Assembly: GCA_016764835.1 (NCBI GenBank)
Contig: JAESRD010000097.1
Coordinates: 1 to 9,677 of the forward strand
Direction of reading: 5' to 3'
DNA: 9,677 nucleotides
Source of the DNA: Paracoccaceae bacterium
Lineage (GTDB): Bacteria > Pseudomonadota > Alphaproteobacteria > Rhodobacterales > Rhodobacteraceae
The notes below the pieces were generated by a model that saw only the letters and a list, made by a program, of their open reading frames with translations, did not search any database and was not told the DNA's origin. The translations under genes were made by a program, and so were the position numbers. Position 1 is the first letter of the stretch. Each line of letters opens with the position of its first letter. Of the stretch, positions 1 to 6,350 are shown piece by piece.

Positions 1-2
1 GG

Positions 3-988
3 CGCGGTACGATCAATCAACAGCGCGTCACCGATATTTTGCTGCACCCGATTTATGTGGGCTATATACCCATGAAAACTGGAAGCTAAATTGGCTCAAG
101 GCCAAACACGAACCGCTAATTTCTCTTGCAACTTATGAGGCCATCCAAAACCGCCGTGCGGGCGTGGCCAAAGCGCCGATCCGCAAGAACCTGAACAAGG
201 ATTTTCCCTTGCGTGGTTTTGTGCTGTGCAATGATTGCCAAAAGCCGCTGACCGCTTGTTGGTCCCAAGGTAAAATGAAAAAATACGCCTATTACCTTTG
301 CGATTCCAAAGGCTGCGTCAGCTACCGCAAATCCATCCCGCGCGACCGCATGGAAGGCGAGTTTGCCGATATTCTACGCACTCTACAACCCACAAAGGGC
401 CTGTTTGATATTGCCAAGGCAATGTTCAAAGATGCGTGGAATCAGCGCTCACGACAAGCTGAGGCGATGCAGGTAACGTTGAAAGCCGATATCAAGGCAA
501 CCGAAAAGCAAATTGACGGATTGTTAGAGCGGATTATGGATGTTTCCAGCCCAACCGTGATCAACGCCTATGAGGCAAAAATCGAAAAACTGGAACGCAA
601 CAAACGCGTTCTGGCCGAAAAACTGCAATCTGGTGGCAAATCCAAGGGGAGGTTTAATGATTCTATCGAACACGCCCTGACATTCCTCGCAAACCCTTGG
701 AAAATATGGAATTCAGGTAAGTTCACCCTACAACGAACAGTCCTCAGACTGGCCTTTTCCGAGCGTATTTCATACTGCCGGAAAACAGGCTATCGAACAC
801 CAAAAACTACCTTACCATTCAAGGTGTTAGAAGGTTTTTATAAGGGGGATAGTGAGTTGGTGCGGTCGGGGGGACTCGAACCCCCACGAGTGTTACCTCA
901 CAGCGACCTCAACGCTGCGCGTCTACCAATTCCGCCACGACCGCAATGTCTAAGGCTTGGTTTCGGGGGCTGTGTAGCGAAGCCATAG
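3..988 (+). pseudogene. Large serine recombinase, C-terminal half, frameshifted and cut by the window edge
   Basis: This is a site-specific DNA recombinase of the large serine type, which cuts and rejoins att sites of mobile elements. The window starts inside its recombinase domain. Positions 3-71 read RVTDILLHPIYVGYIP in one frame; the protein continues from 71 in the next frame with HENWKLNWLKAKHEPLISL. One C seems to be missing from the CCC at 69-71. Downstream are a zinc ribbon (LCNDC at about 224-238, then a CxxxxC pair near 299-316), a basic coiled coil (about 440-640) and the family's usual end (FLANPWKIW, VLRLAFSERISYC, GYRTPKTTLPFKVLEG) up to about 840. The frame then has no stop until 988 and runs antisense through the tRNA-Leu gene, so the last 40-odd residues are probably not native. 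A GTG at 164 lies inside the conserved domain and is not a believable start. The frameshift could also be a sequencing error. Family assignment is firm; loss of function is inferred. Confidence 0.85.
858..944 (-). tRNA. tRNA-Leu (anticodon GAG)
   Basis: A complete cloverleaf folds on the minus strand. The 7-bp acceptor stem pairs GCGGTCG (944-938) with CGACCGC (868-862). The D arm contains the AATTGGTAGAC-type loop. The anticodon stem CAGCG/CGCTG encloses the loop TTGAGGT, giving anticodon GAG (leucine, CUC/CUU codons). A class II variable arm (GAG...CTC) follows, then the T arm GGGGG-TTCGAGT-CCCCC. Discriminator A at 861 is followed by CCA at 860-858, so the tail is encoded. The 3' end faces the recombinase gene, the usual geometry for an element integrated at a tRNA 3' end. 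A weak promoter-like pair lies upstream on the minus strand (TTCACA at 999-994, 17-base spacer, TACACA at 976-971); I do not list it separately. Confidence 0.97.
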
Positions 989-1078
989 GGGCTTGTGAAG
1001 CGCTAAATCGCCTCAACGATAACCTTCGCCATTTTCACGCTGTTATCTCCGCTTCTGCCGCATTTTCCTTTGGCTCAA

Positions 1079-1107
1079 TTGGCTGATAAGCAACAGGGCG
1101 ATATGAT
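1079..1107 (+). promoter_or_regulatory. Predicted sigma-70-type promoter of lipB
   Basis: A -35 box TTGGCT (1079-1084), a 17-base spacer and a -10 box TATGAT (1102-1107) lie just before lipB. Transcription would start near 1114, leaving a leader of about 15 bases that carries the GGGGAG ribosome binding site. This placement is one reason to prefer the ATG at 1129 over the one at 1114 as the lipB start. The rest of the 945-1128 gap shows nothing else clear. Confidence 0.5.
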
Positions 1108-1128
1108 CTCACAATGGGGAGCGCCAGC

Positions 1129-1779
1129 ATGGTCGATTGGAAGTTTTCTGATGAATTAGTTGATTACCAAGTCGCTGTGGCGGCGATGGAGGCGCGCGTG
1201 GCAGCAATTGCTGCTGGTGAAGCTGACGAGATGATCTGGCTGTTGCAACATCCGCCGCTTTATACCGCCGGCACCTCAGCCAAACCCAGTGATCTGACCG
1301 ACCCAGACCGGTTCCCGGTTTATAAAGCCCAGCGCGGTGGCCAATATACCTATCACGGCCCCGGCCAGCGGGTTGGCTATGTCATGCTCGACCTGAGCAA
1401 ACGCGGCCAAGACGTGCGCAAGTTTGTGCATGATCTTGAGCGGTGGATCATTTTGGCGCTGGCCGAGTTTGGCGTGAAGGGCGAGCTGCGGAGCGGCCGC
1501 GTTGGTGTATGGGTCACCCGGCCCGGCCTTGCGCCTTATGCGGATGGCGCGGTGCGCGAAGATAAAATCGCAGCACTCGGAATCAGGCTGCGCAAATGGG
1601 TGTCGTTTCACGGCATTTCGATAAATGTTGACCCCGATCTGTGCCATTTTGACGGCATCGTCCCTTGCGGCATTGCCAAACACGGGGTGACCAGTCTAGT
1701 CGACCTTGGCTTGCCTGTCAGCATGGCTGACCTTGATGTAGCGCTCAAGCGTAGTTTCGATACTGTCTTTGGCGAGTAG
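1129..1779 (+). CDS. lipB: Lipoyl(octanoyl) transferase LipB
   Basis: LipB moves an octanoyl group from acyl carrier protein to a lysine of the lipoyl domains of 2-oxoacid dehydrogenases and the glycine cleavage H protein; LipA then inserts sulfur. It acts in the cytoplasm. The 216-residue product has the family signature [12 protein letters not shown] (residues 69-80), the catalytic lysine in DKIAALGIR (K146) and the acyl-accepting cysteine in GIVPCGI (C180), matching the Lys/Cys pair known from the family. Length is normal (about 210-220). I chose the ATG at 1129 because GGGGAG (1116-1121) sits seven bases before it; an in-frame ATG at 1114 would add five residues but has no ribosome binding site and coincides with the predicted transcription start. 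The gene appears to be transcribed alone. No defects seen. Confidence 0.97.
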   Translation: MVDWKFSDELVDYQVAVAAMEARVAAIAAGEADEMIWLLQHPPLYTAGTSAKPSDLTDPDRFPVYKAQRGGQYTYHGPGQRVGYVMLDLSKRGQDVRKFVHDLERWIILALAEFGVKGELRSGRVGVWVTRPGLAPYADGAVREDKIAALGIRLRKWVSFHGISINVDPDLCHFDGIVPCGIAKHGVTSLVDLGLPVSMADLDVALKRSFDTVFGE

Positions 1780-2123
1780 GACTGCAAGCGAATCCTTTTC
1801 GCTCGCACCAAGGGGCTGTAAAATAACAGTTTTCCTATTTCATTTCGATTATTGAAGCGCCAAAAACAGCCGCTGACGTTTTGCAGCCCAAGATTGCGGC
1901 TCAGCCCATCAATACGCACCCCAAGGCGGGCTAGAAATTTACATAAGATTAACCAATAAGCAGGCAAAACGGTGTTCGGGGCTATTTTTCAAGCAACTGC
2001 GCTATTTTAACTCATCCTTTCTACCGTATCGAATATTGCCCCTGCATCGTTGAAGGCTTAGAACGCCTGCAAAGGGGCAGTAACCAACGCGGCCCTACTA
2101 CGCGCAATTTCGGGGAGAGCCAC
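1780..2123 (+). other. Intergenic region, leader of ctaD
   Basis: This 344-base stretch between lipB and ctaD is AT-richer than the flanking genes, especially 1930-2030, and should hold the ctaD promoter. I could not find a convincing -35/-10 pair. A small hairpin (AGCGAA at 1787-1792, TTCGCT at 1798-1803) follows lipB but has no T-tract and is a poor terminator. TTTA-N7-TTAACC at 1938-1954 is one base short of a full CtrA box. The ribosome binding site of ctaD, GGGGAGAG, is at 2112-2119. No RNA gene or believable small gene was recognised. Confidence 0.4.
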
Positions 2124-3797
2124 ATGGCAGACGCCGCCATCCACGGACATGACCACCACGACGAGCGGAGTTTCTTTACCCGCTGGTTCATGTCTACAAA
2201 CCACAAAGACATCGGGATTTTATACCTGTTTGTCGCTGGCGCGGTCGGCTTTATTGCCGTTGCATTCACAGTTTATATGCGCTTGGAGCTTATGCATCCT
2301 GGCGTTCAGTATATGTGCATGGAGGGCGCGCGGTTCTTGCCTGCAGCGCCTGAAGATTGCACGCCTAACGGCCACCTTTGGAATGTGCTGATCACCTATC
2401 ATGGTGTATTGATGATGTTCTTCGTGGTTATCCCGGCAATGTTCGGCGGCTTTGGCAACTTCCTTATGCCGCTGCAAATCGGCGCGCCGGATATGGCTTT
2501 CCCTCGGATGAACAATCTGAGTTTCTGGATGTATATTGCCGGTGTCTCGCTTGGCGTCGCCTCGCTGTTGTCACCGGGTGGCAATGGCCAGCTTGGGTCT
2601 GGGGTGGGCTGGGTGCTTTATCCGCCGCTATCGACCTCAGAGGGCGGTTATTCGATGGATCTGGCGATCTTCGCCGTCCACATGTCGGGTGCCTCGTCTA
2701 TCTTGGGCGCGATCAATATGATCACGACGTTCCTCAATATGCGTGCACCGGGCATGACGCTGCATAAAGTGCCGCTGTTCTCTTGGTCGATCTTCGTCAC
2801 TGCATGGCTTATTTTATTGGCGCTGCCTGTGCTCGCCGGTGCGATCACTATGCTGCTGACAGACCGAAACTTCGGCACCACTTTCTTCCAGCCCTCTGGC
2901 GGCGGTGACCCGATATTGTACCAGCATATCTTGTGGTTCTTCGGACACCCCGAAGTGTACATCATCATTATGCCGGGCTTTGGTATCATTAGCCACGTCA
3001 TCGCGACCTTCTCGCGCAAGCCAATCTTCGGCTATCTGCCAATGGTTTATGCGATGATCGCAATTGGTGTTCTGGGCTTCGTGGTTTGGGCACACCATAT
3101 GTATACGGTTGGCTTGAGCCTAACCCAGCAGAGCTACTTCATGTTGGCGACCATGGTTATCGCTGTGCCAACCGGGGTTAAGATCTTTAGCTGGATCGCC
3201 ACGATGTGGGGCGGATCGGTTGAGTTCAAAACACCTATGCTCTGGGCATTTGGCTTCTTGTTCCTGTTCACTGCTGGCGGGGTTACGGGCGTTGTCCTTA
3301 GCCAAGCCGGGGTCGACCGGGCCTACCACGACACTTACTATGTCGTTGCCCACTTCCACTATGTGATGAGCCTTGGCGCTATCTTTGCCATCTTTGCCGG
3401 CATCTACTTCTATATGCCCAAACTATCGGGCAAGATGATGCCCGAATGGGCCGGTAAAATCCACTTCTGGATGATGTTCATCGGCGCTAACCTGACATTC
3501 TTCCCACAGCACTTCTTGGGCCGTCAGGGCATGCCACGCCGCTATATCGACTACCCAGATGCTTTCGCTTTGTGGAACTATGTCTCCTCTTGGGGCGCGT
3601 TCCTCTCCTTCGCCTCGTTCATCTTCTTCCTCGTCATCTTGTTCCGCACATTGCGTTACGGTGAGAAGGTTACCGTGAACAACCCGTGGAATGAGTGGGC
3701 CGATACCCTCGAATGGACCCTGCCCTGCCCACCACCTGAGCACACATTTGAGACCCTGCCAAAGCAAGAAGACTGGGATAAGCCAGCCGGGCATTAA
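2124..3797 (+). CDS. ctaD: Cytochrome c oxidase subunit I (aa3 type)
   Basis: This is the catalytic subunit of the aa3-type cytochrome c oxidase of the inner membrane. It reduces oxygen to water and pumps protons, carrying heme a, heme a3 and CuB. The 557-residue, multi-helix protein matches R. sphaeroides CtaD with a constant offset of nine. Heme a ligands are H93 and H412; heme a3 ligand H410; CuB ligands H275, H324 and H325, with Y279 for the His-Tyr crosslink in FGHPEVY. D-channel residues are D123, N112, N130, N198 and E277; the K-channel lysine is K353. R472/R473 (heme propionates) and H402/D403 (Mg/Mn site) are also present, so the enzyme should be fully active. The ATG at 2124 has GGGGAG at 2112-2117. 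Other oxidase genes (subunits II and III, heme A synthesis) are not next to it, which is usual in this order. Confidence 0.99.
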   Translation: MADAAIHGHDHHDERSFFTRWFMSTNHKDIGILYLFVAGAVGFIAVAFTVYMRLELMHPGVQYMCMEGARFLPAAPEDCTPNGHLWNVLITYHGVLMMFFVVIPAMFGGFGNFLMPLQIGAPDMAFPRMNNLSFWMYIAGVSLGVASLLSPGGNGQLGSGVGWVLYPPLSTSEGGYSMDLAIFAVHMSGASSILGAINMITTFLNMRAPGMTLHKVPLFSWSIFVTAWLILLALPVLAGAITMLLTDRNFGTTFFQPSGGGDPILYQHILWFFGHPEVYIIIMPGFGIISHVIATFSRKPIFGYLPMVYAMIAIGVLGFVVWAHHMYTVGLSLTQQSYFMLATMVIAVPTGVKIFSWIATMWGGSVEFKTPMLWAFGFLFLFTAGGVTGVVLSQAGVDRAYHDTYYVVAHFHYVMSLGAIFAIFAGIYFYMPKLSGKMMPEWAGKIHFWMMFIGANLTFFPQHFLGRQGMPRRYIDYPDAFALWNYVSSWGAFLSFASFIFFLVILFRTLRYGEKVTVNNPWNEWADTLEWTLPCPPPEHTFETLPKQEDWDKPAGH

Positions 3798-3813
3798 GCC
3801 CAGCATCTAGCAC

Positions 3814-4410
3814 ATGCCCTACTACTGGTACAAAATAGAACAAGCGGCCCCGGTTCATTCCGGGGCCGCTTGCGATTCGGCTAAGCAACCTGATGGGCCG
3901 CTGCTTCTCCTAAACATGTCGCCTAACAGCCCCTTACAGCCCAAGGGCTTTGTTACCTTCATTAGCCTCACCTGCGCCTTCATGGCCCTGCCCCTGCTCG
4001 CAATGATCGGCAAATCAGCGCTCTACTTTCTGTTGAACTTTTTTGCCCTGACCATGCTGGGGCTTTGGTTCGCGCTGCGCCACAACCAAAGAAATGCAGC
4101 AAAGCTGCATGAAGCGCTCTGTTTTTGGCCGGATAAGTGGGAACTCAAGCATACGGGCACCAATGGCAAAACCCAGCATTGGCAGGCCAACCCACATTGG
4201 ATTGAGATCACCCTGCACCCAAATGAGGGTCCGGTTGAACAGTACCTGACACTGCGTGGCGATGGCCGCACCATTGAGTTGGGCGCGTTTCTGAGCCCCG
4301 ATGAACGGCAGGCTCTGGCGCTAGACCTAAACCGGCTACTATCAGGCCTCAATAATTACGATGATGTGGAGCGGTTGCTCGGCAACCAGCTCATTCGCGT
4401 CGAGCGCTAA
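3814..4410 (+). CDS. DUF2244 domain-containing membrane protein
   Basis: A 198-residue protein of the DUF2244 family, whose function is unknown to me. Visible blocks are the N-terminal MPYYW, the LLLLNMSPNSPLQPKGF block (about 30-46), two transmembrane segments (about 45-65 and 69-88), a central WELKHT...HWQANPHWIEITLHP segment (109-136), and GPVEQYLTLRGDGRTIELGAFL (139-160), the most conserved part. The ATG at 3814 lies 16 bases after the ctaD stop and has no clear ribosome binding site, so translation may be coupled to ctaD. I keep this start because MPY-W resembles relatives as I remember them; the next ATG (3916) lies inside the conserved block. The linker between MPYYW and PLLLL is longer than I expect and is encoded by a perfect 13-bp hairpin. 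Co-transcription with ctaD would need readthrough of that hairpin. Confidence 0.85.
   Translation: MPYYWYKIEQAAPVHSGAACDSAKQPDGPLLLLNMSPNSPLQPKGFVTFISLTCAFMALPLLAMIGKSALYFLLNFFALTMLGLWFALRHNQRNAAKLHEALCFWPDKWELKHTGTNGKTQHWQANPHWIEITLHPNEGPVEQYLTLRGDGRTIELGAFLSPDERQALALDLNRLLSGLNNYDDVERLLGNQLIRVER
3841..3872. terminator. Perfect 13-bp GC-rich hairpin after ctaD, inside the start of the DUF2244 gene
   Basis: The left arm CAAGCGGCCCCGG (3841-3853) and right arm CCGGGGCCGCTTG (3860-3872) are exact complements around a six-base loop TTCATT. The position, 43 bases after the ctaD stop, suits a terminator or an mRNA-stabilising 3' stem. On the plus strand the next bases (CGATTCGG) are not T-rich. 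On the minus strand the stem is followed by TTCTATTTTG, so intrinsic termination looks better for antisense transcription. The arms are also codons 10-20 of the DUF2244 reading frame. The structure is certain as sequence; its role is inferred. Confidence 0.65.
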
Positions 4411-4422
4411 AAGCAATAAATA

Positions 4423-4452
4423 CTCTGCCGCCAACTTGGCTTGGCGGCAGAG
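4423..4452. terminator. Terminator hairpin between the convergent DUF2244 and yqeY genes
   Basis: Arms CTCTGCCGCCAA (4423-4434) and TTGGCGGCAGAG (4441-4452) pair perfectly over 12 bp with a six-base loop. It starts 13 bases after the DUF2244 stop and lies 46 bases past the yqeY stop. On the minus strand it is followed by TATTTATTGCTTTT, a fair T-rich tract, so it should end yqeY transcripts well. On the plus strand the following bases are not T-rich, so termination of the DUF2244 transcript would rest on the stem alone. Confidence 0.75.
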
Positions 4453-4498
4453 ACTTCATCTAAGGAAATGCTAACCGCATGTCCGTAACCTTTGGCGT

Positions 4499-4957
4499 TT
4501 AACCTAGTATTTTCTTAACCATCGGCCCGACTTTGCCAAAGTCCATCTGGCCAGTGAACTTGCCCTTCAGCTCGCCCATGACCTTGCCCATGTCGCGGAT
4601 CGTAGCCGCGCCTGTCAGCGCGATCGCCGCCTCAACAGCGGCCGCTGTCTCATCATCATCAAGCTGACGCGGCAAAAATTCTTCGATGATCGTTATCTCT
4701 TGGCGCTCGCGGTCGGCCAATTCTAGCCGCGCGCCCTCTTCGTAAGCGCGCGCACTTTCTTGGCGTTGCTTGACCATCTTGCCAAGAATAGCCAGCACTT
4801 CGGGCTCGCCGACACCGCCATCATCGCCTTCGCCCCGCAACGCTATGTCGCGGTCCTTGATCGCGGCGCTTATCAGACGCAGGGTCGAGAGCCGGTCGGC
4901 TTCCTTGGCCCGCATCGCATCTTTAAGCGCCGTATTCAGTCGGCTGCGTAGTTCCAT
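4499..4957 (-). CDS. yqeY: GatB/YqeY domain-containing protein
   Basis: A 152-residue protein of the GatB/YqeY family, a stand-alone form of the tRNA-binding tail of the amidotransferase GatB. Its cellular role is not settled. The N-terminal helical part reads LRSRLNTALKDAMRAKEADRL and STLRLISAAIKDRDIALRG; the middle has VKQRQESARAYEEGARLELA and the family block IIEEFLPRQLDDDE. The C-terminal half has the IRDMGKVMGELKGKFTGQMDFGKV segment and ends in VKKILG. Length is normal (about 150). I chose the ATG at 4957 because AGGAA (4970-4966) is eight bases upstream; a TTG directly before it would add one residue. It diverges from carA and converges on the DUF2244 gene. I do not expect it to be the amidotransferase itself because the catalytic part of GatB is absent. 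Confidence 0.95.
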   Translation of the reverse strand: MELRSRLNTALKDAMRAKEADRLSTLRLISAAIKDRDIALRGEGDDGGVGEPEVLAILGKMVKQRQESARAYEEGARLELADRERQEITIIEEFLPRQLDDDETAAAVEAAIALTGAATIRDMGKVMGELKGKFTGQMDFGKVGPMVKKILG

Positions 4958-4992
4958 CAATTTGGTTCCTGAGTGGTGGCAGATTAGACGGC

Positions 4993-5021
4993 CTTTTAAC
5001 GATTACAGCCGCTCAAGACAA
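4993..5021 (-). promoter_or_regulatory. Possible promoter of yqeY
   Basis: On the minus strand, TTGTCT (5021-5016), a 17-base spacer and TAAAAG (4998-4993) form a moderate sigma-70-type pair. Transcription would start near 4987 and give a leader of about 30 bases with the AGGAA ribosome binding site. The -10 match is only partial, so the call is tentative. Confidence 0.35.
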
Positions 5022-5050
5022 CTCCCCCCCTACTTGACCCTTTGATCCCC

Positions 5051-5079
5051 TTGACCCGGCTTGGCACTGCCCCTATTTT
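5051..5079 (+). promoter_or_regulatory. Predicted sigma-70-type promoter of carA
   Basis: TTGACC (5051-5056), a 17-base spacer and TATTTT (5074-5079) make the best promoter match in the window. Transcription would start near 5086, with a leader of about 25 bases containing GGAG at 5099-5102. A second TTGACCC begins at 5034, exactly 17 bases before the first, without its own -10 box. No attenuator or long leader is visible. Confidence 0.65.
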
Positions 5080-5110
5080 CGCGCCGATTCCTCATTTCGG
5101 AGATACAGCC

Positions 5111-6271
5111 ATGCCGCGTCACGCCCCGGCCCACCCTACCGCCTGCCTCGCCCTTGCAGATGGTACGGTTTATTACGGACAGGGTTTTGGCGCGCAAGGT
5201 AAGGCCGTGGCCGAGCTGTGCTACAACACCGCCATGACCGGCTACCAAGAGATCATGACCGACCCGTCCTATGCGGGCCAGATCGTCACCTTTACCTTCC
5301 CGCATATCGGCAATACCGGCACCAACCCCGATGATGACGAGACCGGCGCCCCGGTGGCAGACGGCCTCATTGTCAAATGGGATCCGACAACGCCGTCGAA
5401 CTGGCGCAATGTACAAGACCTGCATTCATGGCTCGAAGCGCGCGGGCGCATTGGCATTGGCGGGATTGATACCCGCCGCCTAACCCGGGCTATTCGCCAA
5501 CAGGGCGCGCCCCACGCGACACTGGCGCATAGCGCTGATGGCGTCTTTGATGTCGAGGCTCTGGTGGCCGAGGCCCGTGCCTTTGCTGGCCTTGAGGGCC
5601 GTGATTTGGCCAAAGATGTCACCTGTGCGCAGAGCTTTCAGTGGGACAGCATGCGTTGGGCCTGGCCAGACGGCTATACCCGCCAGAAAGCCGCTATCCA
5701 TAAGGTCGTGGCTGTTGATTTTGGCGCTAAGCGCAACATCCTGCGTTGCCTTGCCTCGGCGGGTTGCGATGTTACCGTGGTCCCGGCCAATGCGACGGCG
5801 GAAGAAATCCTCGCGCATAAGCCAGACGGCATCTTTTTGTCCAATGGTCCCGGTGACCCTGCGGCAACTGGCACCTATGCCGTGCCGATGATTGCACATC
5901 TTGTTCAACAGACCGATCTGCCTATTTTCGGCATTTGCCTTGGCCACCAGATGTTGGCTTTGGCGCTGGGTGCACGCACCATCAAAATGAACCACGGCCA
6001 TCACGGCGCCAACCACCCTGTCAAAGACCTTGAGACCAACAAGGTCGAAATTACTTCGATGAATCATGGCTTTACCGTCGACAGCCAGAGCCTGCCTGAC
6101 GGGGTAAAAGAAACCCATATCAGCCTGTTTGATGGTTCAAATTGCGGCATCAGCCTTGAAGGGCGCCCAGTGTTTTCGGTGCAATATCACCCCGAAGCCA
6201 GCCCCGGCCCGCAAGACAGCTACTATCTGTTTGAGCGCTTCGCCGCGGCCATGGCAGCGCGCGCGACTTAA
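5111..6271 (+). CDS. carA: Carbamoyl-phosphate synthase small subunit (glutaminase)
   Basis: CarA splits glutamine and passes ammonia to CarB, which makes carbamoyl phosphate for both pyrimidine and arginine synthesis in the cytoplasm. The 386-residue protein has the CarA-specific N-terminal domain (ELCYNTAMTGYQEIMTDPSY, 35-54; FPHIGNTG, 63-70) and a class I glutamine amidotransferase domain from about 195. The latter has LSNGPGDP (243-250), the nucleophile C276 in GICLGHQ, and H360/E362 in QYHPEASPGP, so the catalytic triad is complete. The reading frame is open from 5042, but that stretch contains the predicted promoter; ATG 5111 has GGAG eight bases upstream and gives the normal N-terminus. 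carB is not in the window. The stop codon lies within a CtrA-type box that probably serves the next gene. No terminator is visible after carA, so some readthrough into the next gene is possible. Confidence 0.98.
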   Translation: MPRHAPAHPTACLALADGTVYYGQGFGAQGKAVAELCYNTAMTGYQEIMTDPSYAGQIVTFTFPHIGNTGTNPDDDETGAPVADGLIVKWDPTTPSNWRNVQDLHSWLEARGRIGIGGIDTRRLTRAIRQQGAPHATLAHSADGVFDVEALVAEARAFAGLEGRDLAKDVTCAQSFQWDSMRWAWPDGYTRQKAAIHKVVAVDFGAKRNILRCLASAGCDVTVVPANATAEEILAHKPDGIFLSNGPGDPAATGTYAVPMIAHLVQQTDLPIFGICLGHQMLALALGARTIKMNHGHHGANHPVKDLETNKVEITSMNHGFTVDSQSLPDGVKETHISLFDGSNCGISLEGRPVFSVQYHPEASPGPQDSYYLFERFAAAMAARAT

Positions 6272-6283
6272 CGATCTTTTAAC
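6268..6283 (+). promoter_or_regulatory. CtrA-type binding box, TTAA-N7-TTAAC
   Basis: TTAA (6268-6271), seven bases, then TTAAC (6279-6283) exactly fit the consensus known for the alphaproteobacterial cell-cycle regulator CtrA. The second half continues as TTAACCA, again like the known site. The box overlaps the carA stop codon and ends 67 bases before the start of the glycosyltransferase gene. A CtrA box normally sits near the -35 region, which here would place the transcription start around 6310. Regulation by CtrA is inferred. Confidence 0.5.
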
Positions 6284-6350
6284 CAATATTCTGCATCCTG
6301 ATTCCTTAGTGTTTGTTTAAAACTCTGGGGAATCTTGGGGGTTGCGGCAT

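Noticed and set aside
164..988. A separate 274-residue gene starting at GTG 164
   Set aside because: The frame is open and family-like well before 164, and the GTG lies within a conserved block. It is the downstream part of the frameshifted recombinase.
1787..1803. Terminator after lipB
   Set aside because: Only a 6-bp stem with no T-tract after it.
1608..1967. Minus-strand open frame spanning the lipB end and the ctaD leader
   Set aside because: No family resemblance, and half of it is antisense to conserved lipB codons.
5042..5110. Upstream start for carA at 5042
   Set aside because: The stretch contains the predicted promoter and has no ribosome binding site; ATG 5111 has a good one and gives the family's normal N-terminus.
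5480..6118. Long minus-strand open frame (212 codons) inside carA
   Set aside because: It is antisense to a fully conserved carA and shows no recognisable domain or ribosome binding site.
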